64,000 nucleotides of DNA from Dryas octopetala (taxonomy: Eukaryota; Streptophyta; Magnoliopsida; Rosales; Rosaceae). The notes beneath the pieces are model-generated. The model worked only from the letters and a program-made list of their open reading frames with translations, did no database searches and had not been told where the DNA came from. The position numbers were made by a program, and so were the translations under genes. The stretch is from positions 1,366,501 through 1,430,500 of the forward strand of contig OY992839.1 in NCBI GenBank assembly GCA_963921425.1. Direction: 5' to 3'. This document shows positions 24,078 through 35,065 of this stretch, one piece after another. How positions within the stretch are numbered: the stretch's first letter is position 1; each line of letters opens with the position of its first letter.

Positions 24078-27000
24078 ATGGAGAGAAGGTCAAGCATGGC
24101 TGCAACCAGTGGATCATTTCCTAGGCGCCGCCACAGAACCACCACCACCCTCCGACACTCTGCGGGTCTATCTGGTTCAGACACCAAACTTACCCTTTAC
24201 TCTGTTCTTGTTTGTATGTGTTTGTGTGAATCTATCTCATCTTTCTGAATTTCTGGTCCAGAGGAAGGTCATGGGGAGTTGAATGAGACGCCGGCGAGGT
24301 TGCGCGAGGTTGGTGATGACGACGACAATCGGATGATAGTTTCTTCCTCCTTGTCGTCGGCTCACCGAAGAAACCATGCGCCGGCCACGGCCACAGTCTC
24401 AAAGCAAGCTCCAACTTTGAAGCTTTCCCACCAAATGATCGGTGTTTCAGTGCCCAGAAAGGCTCGCTCAGGTACACTAAATGTTGTTCTCTGTTCTCAG
24501 TTTGATCTTCTGCTCTGTTTTTGTTATTTTATTTTTGGTTCAATATCTTTGTGCAGCTTCTGGAAAAAGGTCATCACATGAATATGGTCCTTCAGGGAAT
24601 GGCAGTGGAGTTGGGGAAGAGCAGAATCTCCAGAAACTGAGCTTAAGGAAGAAATTGGTCAGTTTTTTCTTGCTTGTTATTAAAGAAAATTATAGTTTGG
24701 AAGAATTTATAGGAAGGAAGTTTGAGATTTTTGAGGTTGTGAACATGCAGAAAACAATTGGACCCAAGACTCGGCCTCCAAAGTCGTCTAAATGTTCTTC
24801 TGGGTTAGGAGAGGAGAGTATTGAGATTGAAATCGCCGAGGTTCTTTTCGGGCTAAAGAAGCAATCGCAGAGCTCCAAGGACCAAGACGACACTGCCACT
24901 GTCAAAACCTCCACGCCAAAACTCGGAGCTAAAGATGAAAATGGTATTAGCGACGATTTCAAGACTTCACCTGCAGAAGCAGCAGTTGAAGTAGTTGAAA
25001 GTGACCCACCTGAAAAAATGACGAAAGCACCTGAAGAAGGTGCATCTGGGTCAATGGAGTCGCACAAGGAGGCCAAAGTCAAACCATTCATGGAAGAATC
25101 GGAATCGGTTGGCCGAGATGCTAAGCTGGATGCTGATTTTGAGGATTCGACTCGGACAAAAGGGTGAGCATCAACGAATCTTTGCTTTGTTTCTTTTTAT
25201 TCTTCTTGATTCCATCAACGAAATATCTGATTAATTTTTGTAACATAAGTCTCAACTTTAATGGGTTCAATTTGTTGGCCAGGATTTCAACTGGGTCCAA
25301 GGTTGAGATGAAGAGAGAGGACACGTTCGAATTTGATCTGATGGTGAGGGTTTTTGTTCTCATATTTCGATTACATTTTCCATTTGTATAATGCTCTCCA
25401 ATTTGCTGAAGATAAACAGTGCCTGCATTTTCAACAGGCTCCTCCTCCGATGGAGAAGGAAGAAGTGGTGGAAAAATTTATGCTAGAAAAACTGGAAGAG
25501 AAGAAGGTGGAGACAATTCAAGAGAACCCAAATCAAGATAGTGGCAAATTAGAGGTTTCATTCTTTTGGCCATGTCAAGATTTTCTTTTGTTTTGTTTCT
25601 TGTCTTTGTAATTGTAAGTTTGAATTTGTTGTTTGGGTGAAATGCAGGCTTCCAATTGCCTTGCGTCTAAACCAATTTCTAAGAGATGTGCAACCCACCA
25701 TTACATTGCTCGCAACATTTACTTGCATCAGCAGGTTGCAAAGATGAACAATTCTTGGCCCACCAAGCCAGAAAACATGGTTTTTGGAAACTCATTGCTA
25801 GGAAGCTTTTCAGGTCCCAGTCTTGGGCGTGCACAGGAAAAGGAGAAGGCTGTGTTTTCAGGTCATGGTGGAATAGATACAAGTTTAGGGGCTGCCAATT
25901 TCAGACAAACATCACAGAGAAAGCAGCTTGTAGTTCAGCAAGCTCCACAGCCAGCCTCTGCTGCTAATCGAATGGTATAGCTTCGTCGTCTGCAACTCTG
26001 TAGTGTAAAAGTTTTGGTTTAGTGGATTTGTCTTGTTCGACATAATTATCTACTCTCTTTTCTTAATTGTAGAATGGACCTACTTTCATATTCCCTATGG
26101 GACAACATCAAGCAGCAGTAATGGCAACCAGTAATGAATCTGGTCCTTTGAAATATGCCAAATCAACAAACAATACATCAATGCCGAGTCATTCAGCTGC
26201 TAGACCTCTGCGGAGGTCTTCAACACCAATGGCAGCTGCAGTGAACTTTAATAACCCGAATAGGACAGGCAAGGAAGGTCCATACCTCTCAATCAATGGG
26301 TACCCTTTCCCCATTTCAACTCCTACAGGAACAACACCGGCCTTTAGAGGAAGAAACCCTGCTCAAGCAGTGCCTTTTGTTAATGGGCCTTTCTGTTCAA
26401 ATCAAATGTTCCACCCTTCACAGCTTAAACAACAACAGCCTCACTTGCAGTATGTGCCACCATCCCTCCAATCTTGCAAGCTTGAGAGTGAGATGAATGG
26501 AGAGAATACTGCATCTCCTGCTGACAAACGTGCCTCTCATGCCCAAAAGAGTGTTTATGGGCAGAATTTTGCAGTTCCACTTCAATCCATGAACTTTACC
26601 TTGACACCCTATGAAACATTGAGTGGTGGGGGTGGCAGTGGAAGTCACATTGAGCAATCACACCAAAAGGGCTTAAAGGGTGGAGTTGAGCAACTCTCTT
26701 CTAAAGCATTCGGCATGTCATTTGCCACCCTCAGTGGAAATAACGGTACAAGTGGTTCATGCTTGAACTTTTCATCCATGGCACAAAATCCAGCAATATT
26801 TCAAAGCCTCCCAGATATGGCTCGGCAAGGGTACAAAGTAGCACCAGCAGCTCAAGCTGCACAGCAAAAAAATCACCAAATATCCGAAAGGAAGAGTACT
26901 GGAGGCGGTTCCAATAATCCTGACGCTGCTTCTGGGAAGTCTTCCTCAACTACTGGGCAGACCCTTGTTTTTGATAATTCTGCAAGAACCCTTAGCTTCA

Positions 27001-27491
27001 TGTCATCACCTGTAACCGGAAGCTGGCCTCCTCCTGTTGATGGGAACACATCATCATCAAATTCTCAACAACAGCACCTGTTCCAGTTTCAGCTTCAGAA
27101 GCCACATATGTTGCAACAGCAGCAACCAACACCTAATGTTGCCAAGTTCCCAAACAACGCCCCTGTTTTCTCACAGGCTCTAATACAATGCAATACTTCA
27201 GTCCAACAACAAGGAAGAGCTTCACAAGGTCAGACTCAGATATCTTTTGGGGGAAACCCCAAGTCATCCTTAGCACCACCACAAGGGCAACATATACTCC
27301 CCAACAACCAATCCTCCTCTAGTATAGTTTCTGCAGGAGCCAAAGCTTGTTTATCAGTTTCTACATTACAGTCACAGCAAACTGAGAATTCGCCTACTTC
27401 TAATGGCCAGATGTCCTCTCCTGCTTGTGGGAGGAACATACCGTCAATCTTGAGCACATGCCCTACCCACCTCTCTCAACTCAAGTATTAA
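24078..27491 (+). CDS. TIME FOR COFFEE-like nuclear protein (TIC-like)
   Basis: Proposed exons: 24078-24165, 24262-24471, 24557-24657, 24751-25163, 25283-25343, 25438-25554, 25648-25974, 26073-27491, giving 911 residues. Recognisable TIC features are an Arg-rich N-terminus (RRRHR), a KTRPPKSSK segment, the EIEIAEVLFGL motif, FEFDLMAPPP across a splice junction, the block RCATHHYIARNIYLHQQ, and a long Gln/Ser/Asn-rich C-terminus. Arabidopsis TIC (about 1,550 residues, from memory) is a nuclear regulator of the circadian clock and jasmonate signalling. This protein is much shorter and fits the shorter TIC-LIKE paralogue. The stretch 24658-24750 is written here as an intron; reading through it adds 31 residues without a stop (942 residues). 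The neighbours RRF and FAP1 are as in Arabidopsis. Confidence 0.88.
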
Positions 27492-28542
27492 GCCTTGCAA
27501 TTATGGGCTAGCTAATGCAATATCAAGGCATTTCCCTGGCATTAAAATTTTGATCCTCGAGGCTAGGATTACTGCCCTGTTCTATTAATCAGTCATTGGC
27601 AGCTTGTTGATAGGTTTGGAAAAAGGTGGCAACCAAGTGAAAGCCAGTTTGGACTTTGGTAGAGGATAAGGTTCAATGCAAGTCACTGTTCTTACAAAGG
27701 GTGGAGCTGGTCCTAGGATTAAAGGGCACGTGGGCATGTTGAAAGAGGGTGTTGATGTTGATGTTGAAGTTGGGAGTGGGGAGTAGGGAGCCCAACTATA
27801 TATTTTGTCAATTTATGGGTTGGTGAATGGTGGTTCAAAGCTTCTCGGGGTATTCATAGCGGTCTAATGGTGATGTGTAAATATGATAACGTTTTTGTTT
27901 TTTGGCCATTAATATGATAACGTTTTTGACTAGGAAGAAAAGTACTCAAATTCTTTCTCTATAGAAATTTAATCACCAATTTTCTATTTTGTTTTTTGGA
28001 TGGAGTAGGGACCATGGATAGCAAAGAAGCTTTAAAGAAAGATGCAACTGAAAATTTAGTGGAAAAGAATGGATAGACGTTGCAGATGGACGCTACTGGT
28101 CTGATTGGCTGCTTGCATTCTTTTTGTATATAGACCATTTCGTGTGCACTAGCAGTTACTTGTAACTTTGTCCAGCATGTTTGAATGGACCTGCATTTAA
28201 AGAGACCAAATTCACTAGCTCTAATTAAAAAAATTAAACAACTTGACCCATTTCAATATCCGATTCTCCTTGCTTTTATTTATTTTATTCTCAAACTTGA
28301 GTTGTTGAGCCTTGGACGCATGGACTTCTGAGATGGTTACCTAATTTACCAGGTTTAAACTTTAAACATAGAAAATAAACTACATGATGCAAACTATGAA
28401 GGATACAAAGACCAATTCCACAGGTTATCTACTTTAATATGAATTAAGTTTGGTCTTGCCAAGGATCTCTTTTGTTAAATATGATTAAACATGAAAAAGG
28501 AAAACAAAAATTCTGACTCTTTCGAATGCCTCCCAATCCCAT
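27492..28542. other. Convergent intergenic region
   Basis: This lies between the 3' ends of the TIC-like gene (+) and the FAP1-type gene (-). It should contain both 3' UTRs. A duplicated ATATGATAACGTTTTTG segment occurs at about 27883 and 27910. No gene is supported. Confidence 0.5.
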
Positions 28543-30798
28543 CTACTTCTGAAGGAGAGAGACCAAATTGAGCTTCACATCTTCTTTGGCTTGTTTATCA
28601 AATGGTTCCTCACCTATATACAAATCCAGAATCGATCGACACAGGAGCTTGCTCTGGATGCTTCCCACCTCCTTTCCATCAACTGCAGGAACTTAACATG
28701 TGTTAAAATTAAAGGTAATCTGAGGCCAAAAAAAATAAAAAATTAAAGGTAATCTTAAGATCTACAAAATAAATTGATTACACCTGCTTAAAGCATCTTT
28801 TTGGTGACACAAGCATCTTTAATTTCATTCAGTAGATATTGTTTGTTGTGATGTACTTGGAAGAAAGCGAAACATTAGTGAAAGGGAAATTCTTACTTGT
28901 CGTGCGGAGTACATAGCCCCGTTCCCTCGAGAGGTCTATTATAGATCCCCGTGGTATTTTATATTCGTCTTTGAATTGGGAAGTGAACCTACAAATAAAC
29001 TAGCTATCAGCATTATAGAATTATAGTAAAAGATGTGACTTTTGTAAACCAAGGGTTATAAGAAGAGAACAAGAAAAAAAAATGTAGTGAAGTTGAGAAA
29101 TATTACTGCAAGCTGACAAGAAGCAGATGCTAGTCACAAAGTTTTTAAGTCATTTCAGTGTTGGATGGCGAAATGCCATTTCCTCACATGCATAAAAATG
29201 TTGTCTTTCTTATTAGTTATTCCTTCTATGTGTTACATGTGCATGGCCATTTCAAAGTAGTTAAATTCTTTGAAATAAGAAGATGATTTACCTTTGGAGC
29301 AATTCTGGATCATCTAATCCTTCAAACTTCTTTAGTCTGCTTCCCACGGACTCCTCAAAAGCACTACGTACAGAACGAATGCTCAATCTGCCATAAACTA
29401 TTTGAAGTCTAACAGTCATGCATATATCAGTTTCCAGCAGATCATCACTATACTCCTTGTTTTCCTTAAGTTCAGAAATATACAGTTTTCCATATTTCTC
29501 GCTGAGATGTTTCTTTATGTCATTATCATCAGCATAAATACCTGCAGATAGACACAACTATATTGTAATGAAATGTATCACAAAAGCTACGCACATGTAA
29601 GATGTAGACTTAAAGGCTATCCACAGGTACAATGTAGAATTAAATTGTATCACAAGGCTATGCACATGTGAAAGAAAGCACAGATAAGGTTTTTCCATAA
29701 TTACTGATATCCACGCTTTCCATCCCATTTCATTTTGATCAAAAGTACTTAATTATTGGCGATAGTTTTTCTCAGACCACTAGTACCATGTAAGGCAAAT
29801 GTCTGAAGAAAAAAATATTTATTACAAAATATAATGAGCAACTTCTTAACTCCTGCCTTTTTAACAAACTTATCATCTACATGAGATATGTACTGACCAA
29901 AAAGACCCCCCCCCCCTCTTATTATCTTAATTATCCCCAAACTTTCTTCTCCAAAATGGTCATCCTAAATTTAGCAGCATTGCTGCCTATTCTTTTACAA
30001 GTAAATGGTATCTGATATTTAGCATTATTCTAAAATTTACTGAATTTAGTGACCATGATAATCACAGAGCATCAATATTCTTAGCATTATCTGGTTTTGA
30101 AAGACAGCATGCATCAATCTATTACCACCAAATGACACCACTTCAACAGCATTGTATCCAAAAATTTCGATTGCATAACTTAATCCAAACCTATTACTAA
30201 TTCCAATTTCTTGTTTCCTATTATGCATTTAGTTAGCACAAGCTCAAATCCTATGCACGCACAATACAGAACAAACAAAATTTCCACTACTTTCTACACT
30301 GAACTAACAATGCATGCTTCCCACCCAATAAACTTCGATAATTCAACAACAGAAAAGCAATGATATTTTCGAAGGCAAAAAGAAAAGAAATGTGATACCA
30401 AATGCATAGACATCTATGTTCTTCAACCCAAACACGCTTTTTCTCCTCAACCCAATTCCAAGAAGTCGCCGGGAGTCCAGAACCGAAGGAAACGAAACCC
30501 CAGTCTTGGAATCGAGCACAGAGGTGGGAGTGTCGTTTAGAGAGAGAGAACCCCAAGGTGGCAGAGAGCGATTGGCCATGAAGAAATTCAGTGCGTTTTG
30601 GAGAAATGGGTTCGTTTGGTTTGTGGGGTGCTGCTGCGTGAGGGCAGCGACTCCGGCGACTGCAGCGGCGCCGGCGGCGACGGTAATGCCAGCGGAGGTG
30701 GCGGAGAAGGGGCGTGACGTGGCAGAGGAGTAGGTGTGAGTGTGATGAGTGTGCTTTGGGGGCTGAGAAAACGAGAAGGGGAAGCGGAAGGAGACCAT
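28543..30798 (-). CDS. FAP1: Plastid fatty-acid-binding protein, chalcone isomerase fold (FAP1 type)
   Basis: Exons 30798-30399, 29541-29292, 28988-28897 and 28682-28543 encode 293 residues. The first ~75 residues are rich in Ser, Thr, His and Ala (transit peptide followed by an Ala/Val-rich hydrophobic stretch). The CHI-fold domain starts near TGVSFPSVLD, continues with LLGIGLRRKSVFGLKNIDVYAFGIY across the first intron, and ends with RGSIIDLSRERGYVLRT, VGSIQSKLLCRSILDLYIGEEPFD. These blocks match Arabidopsis FAP1 (At3g63170 as I recall). FAPs bind fatty acids in the chloroplast stroma and lack chalcone isomerase activity. It is convergent with the TIC-like gene, the same order as in Arabidopsis. 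Confidence 0.92.
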
Positions 30799-31889
30799 GG
30801 TCTTAGTACTATTTTTAGCTTCATAAAACGCGATTGAAGTGAGCGTTTTTATATATGAGTCTATGAAGGTTGACACGTGGTTAGCACGTGGCGTTGGGAT
30901 CAACGTTTTGGGCTTTGAGATTGGGAACAGACTTGGGTTGAACTTGGGTTATGATGAAGCTAAAGAAGCTATGAGTCAATGGGCCAACTGGTTAGGTACA
31001 ATGACAACCATTAAGCTATTCAGCCTAATATAATTTCCAATTGTTTGAGCCCGTTGGGCCTCTGTTGGGCTTTTGTATCATACAGGAGAAAGGGGACGTT
31101 TTCTTTGTAATTGTAAGTGTAGCACTAGATGGACCACATTTTTATATTACATTGCTACATTTTCACTTTCTTTTTTTGTTTACTATTGTTTGCAATTCCG
31201 GGTAAAAATTTTGACTGGTAATGTTTTTTATTCTTGACAAGATTGTTTTGGTAGAATGGTGGGCCTAAGCCCAAGAAGAGAACAACACTACAAAGCCAGA
31301 GACCTGGCACAACCAAGACCAACAAGGTAAGTGTCCAAAACAGAAAAAACAAAGAAATGAGGAGAAACAAAAATATGGAGACCTAAACTAAGCTCATGGC
31401 TAAACCCGGCCATAATTTGCTGATTTTTTTATTGTTAGTTGAAAAAACATATAAGTGTATAATTTTTTTTTTGGTCGAAAAAATATTTAAGTATATATGG
31501 AAGTATTATTCACACTTCTTATATTATATTATAGTGTAGACGGTAGAGTGTGAATACATCTTATTTATGGGGAAGTGCTAATCACATTTCTTTTGTCTTA
31601 TAGTATAGAGAAACGCTATACATTTTGTATGTAGTACTAGTAGTGTCAAAACGCTTCGAATCAACGCAAATATCGAATGACAAATAAGCTTAATTAATTT
31701 AGTTAATACTTAATAGCGCTCTTATTAATTAATTTAATTAATCATTTTTGTTTTGTATTGTGTGTTGTTGAATTGAGTTTGCATATGTTCCACAAAGTAC
31801 ATAGATTGCGGTGCAAGCTCTTCTTGATTCGTGGTTAGAATACAATTACTAGGTCTTCGTTGGGGGAATCTATAAAAAAATATTCTTTT

Positions 31890-32080
31890 GGGTTATAATG
31901 TGTTTATATTATTGTTTAATTAGGTGTTCATTAACCACTATATTATTATAATTAGGTGTTTATATATATTTGGGTTATAATGTGTTTATATTATTGCTTA
32001 ATTAGGTGTTTATATTATGTGTTTAACCACTAATATAATTTTATATTATGTGTTAGGTATATTATTGTTTAATTAGGTGT
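31890..32080 (+). repeat. AT-rich short tandem repeat
   Basis: The unit GGGTTATAATGTGTTTATATTATTG followed by TTAATTAGGTGTT occurs at about 31890 and 31972 in near-identical form. Partial copies (TATTATTGTTTAATTAGGTGTT) follow to about 32080. Unit length is about 80 bp, degenerate. Confidence 0.55.
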
Positions 32081-32105
32081 TCGGCAAGAGAAAAGCTAGT
32101 TGGAA

Positions 32106-32500
32106 TAATATTAGAGATAATTAGGCTTAAGTATTTTAGAAAACAGTTTTTAGATAGAGACCAGAAGTGTTTTAAAATTTATAAGAAAATCATTTTAATT
32201 CCTAATAATTTATAAGAAAATCATTTTAATTCATAATAAAGTCATTTTAATTTATAAGAAAATTCTTTTAATTCATAATAAAGTCTTTTCCCGATTCGAA
32301 GGATATTTCCCCTCCTAAGGTGTAGAGTGGACTTTGTATAGAGTTTAAGGTTTAGGGTCCATCCAAAATCTCGGAGTTAAAACATAACGTATATAAAGCC
32401 ATCTAAGAAGGAAAAATAAAATAATTTAATTAAAAACCCTAAATCACTACCGGTCTTAATCTAAGAAAGTCTCATAAAATGGACTACACTATAAATCTTT
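32106..32500 (+). repeat. Dispersed repeat, copy 1
   Basis: This segment is similar over its whole length to 47262-47560 in inverse orientation. Shared blocks include TTAGAGATAATTA, CAGTTTTTAGATAGAGACC, TTTATAAGAAAATC, AAATCACTACCGGTCTTA and CTCATAAAATGGACT. The middle of this copy has an extra tandem of an ATTTATAAGAAAATCATTTTA-like unit. No coding capacity or clear terminal repeats are seen. The class is unknown. Confidence 0.65.
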
Positions 32501-34835
32501 CGTAATATTATGAAGAAGTAAATTTATATGGTCGGCTTCTCGTTTCTATACTAACAAAAAAATTATAATAATAATAGTGGAATTTATACTTTTAGTTAAG
32601 AGCATTTACTCTTACAGATTTTGAGTTTGAATATATCCTCCTCCAATCGTTTGATAAAAAATAAAATAAAATAAAAGACTAATCAAATGGCATGGGGGTG
32701 TGATGCTTTTCATTATCAAATCATCCGTCGTGGCTCGTGCATATATAGGAAAGGTGGCTAATTAAGTTTAATTGTAATTTTTTTTTTTTTCGCTCCACGT
32801 TAAAGTTTCGATGTTTTAGAATATAGTAAAGCTTAAAAGCTATTTAACTTTTTCTTAATAAAATAAAAATTAAAGACCGGCCCGAAAGTATAACAGAAAG
32901 GTTTTGAGACTAATATATTGTTTATATATATATCATCACCTTTCGAAGCATATATTTGTATATTCGTGGTTTACTCAACATACAATATTTCAATATTGAT
33001 AGAGCATGCAAATTGGTGTTTTACTAATGTTAATTTAGGGGAATTAAACAATAAAATTGGTGCCAACTAGCTACCAGCTGAAGCAGGGCAATAAGAAGGC
33101 ATATTGCAATGAGTTGAGAAGGCGATGGTTTAGGAATCTACCTGCCTTTCAATTGCTTTGTCCCATTGGTTCTTTCTCCATGTATAGAGGAACCAACCCA
33201 ATCAAACATTTAAGACCCCTAAAAAATTCAACAACTTCTAAAATATATCAAACATTATAAAAATTGATAAAATGTGACAAATATATTGGGAAAGATTAAT
33301 CGATATATAATTTGTGCAACTAGACAAAAATTGATGGTGTTATTTTTTGCTTGTTGCTTTTTAGAGTTATTGTTTTATGGTTTAGTTGTTGCAATTATTC
33401 TCCTTAGCTTTTGGTTTCTGCTTGTTAGTTTGGTTTTGGTATGTTTGTATTGTTTCTTTTGAGCCTGTGTGGCTGTTTTAATGAAATCTTTCATTTCTTG
33501 GCCAAAAAAAAAGAAGAAGCTATGTACTACTAAATATAGTATTTAAGTATCAGGTAATATATATATTATATTCTCATATATTTAGCACGTTCGTAAAATT
33601 GTCGTTCTAAATTATCTATTGAGACAAAATAAAAAAAAATTACGAAGCATCTATATAGTTAGAAGTTCTATGAGATTCCATATGAGAAACAAACACAAAA
33701 AGTGTACTAATCTTTCACTTCTCAATTTGACAGAAGTGTATGAGTCAATTGGTGTGAGTTTTGTTTGTTTATTAGGCCTCGTTAAACAAGGCTCATTGTA
33801 GAGTAATTAATTAAATCTTAGTTTTAGTCAAAAGTTCACTCATAACCATTCAAACCCAATTAATCAACTTCTTTCTTAATTTGATCGAGGGGCCGGCCAA
33901 ACAGATGAATATCAAATACCAAAGTAAGGGTTACATAATATTACATCTGATTGACTTGCATTTACGTAACTGATGTTAGACTATGCTGATCATGGTACGT
34001 TTCAGTCAATGCATAAATTTTCATGTGCGACAGTTACACTTTAACTACTTTTTTTATCACAATATGTATTAATGTATTTGGATTCTATTATATAAATTAT
34101 AAATGTAAGTTCTACACTTCTACGTGGATGTTGTGGGAAACCAAGAAAATTATAATTTTCTTGTCCGTTGGATGAGTTTGGTGTGGGCCTATGTATGTGG
34201 CCATGCAGTTAGAAGAAGTTGAGGTACGAAGAAAAGATAGTATAATAACCAACTACCATTGGTTATTATATAGAAAAGCTAACTAGTTAGTATATATATA
34301 ATGAAGAATAATGCTATATATATGTACACATTTATTAGTTAATTATTTTATAATAATTAATGTGGTCATGACATGTTAATTAATAAGTCAGCTCTTTACT
34401 AATTCTGAGTTAATTACAAATTCCATGGATTTCTCTACCATTAATTACAAAATCAATCAATCTTAATTGTAATAGTTGACTTACGCGGACATAAATATCA
34501 TACACAAAGATTAAGACAAAAGGATTAGTTTGAATTTTGATAACAAAATTAGAAAATTAATTGAAAGAATCATAGAAATACTAGTTCGATACATTATACT
34601 TGCTTCTATCAGATTAGATACCACGTATATACGTGAATTCAAAATGACTAGGCATAATGAACCTTATGAACTTGTATCTGTATCCACCCAAATATTGCTA
34701 ATTATGTATTGCATCTTTAATCGAAAATCTGTATTTCTTGTATTAATTTCTTTCCATACAAAAAGCATTTGTGGATTCTGGCCGGATAAAATTAAAAGAA
34801 TTTGAAATTTGACTTACCCACAAATTAATTATGAA

Positions 34836-34862
34836 AGAGAGAGAGAGAGAGAGAGAGAGAGA
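34836..34862 (+). repeat. (GA)n microsatellite upstream of CPS
   Basis: A pure GA run about 200 bp before the CPS start codon and 140 bp before its candidate TATA box. Confidence 0.9.
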
Positions 34863-34999
34863 AGGAGGATGAGGAAAAGGACATAACTACCCTCAAATTC
34901 ATATGGTAATTGTGTTGTGGATGATGATAATGATGCCATGCACCTAATAGCGGGAATCTCTTGGGATGTCCCTTCTGTCTGTTTGCTGCTCTCTCTCTC

Positions 35000-35010
35000 T
35001 ATTTATAAAT
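35000..35010 (+). promoter_or_regulatory. Candidate TATA box of CPS
   Basis: TATTTATAAAT follows a CT-rich run and lies about 60 bp before the ATG at 35066. This would give a short 5' UTR of about 30 nt. Motif and position only. Confidence 0.4.
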
Positions 35011-35065
35011 GCTGCTTTTCATTTCCTCTACTGCGCAGCAAACAAAAATACTCAGCACTACTACC

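Larger units (their letters stand above)
30799..34999. other. Repeat-rich intergenic region
   Basis: This separates the divergent FAP1 (-) and CPS (+) genes. It is strongly AT-rich with no supported gene. It contains short tandem repeats of GTGTTTATATTATTG plus TTAATTAGGTGTT (about 31890-32080), the dispersed repeat at 32106-32500, and a GA microsatellite near the CPS promoter. Confidence 0.55.

Noticed and set aside
30416..30733. Plus-strand 105-residue frame opposite FAP1 exon 1
   Set aside because: Antisense shadow of the transit-peptide exon.
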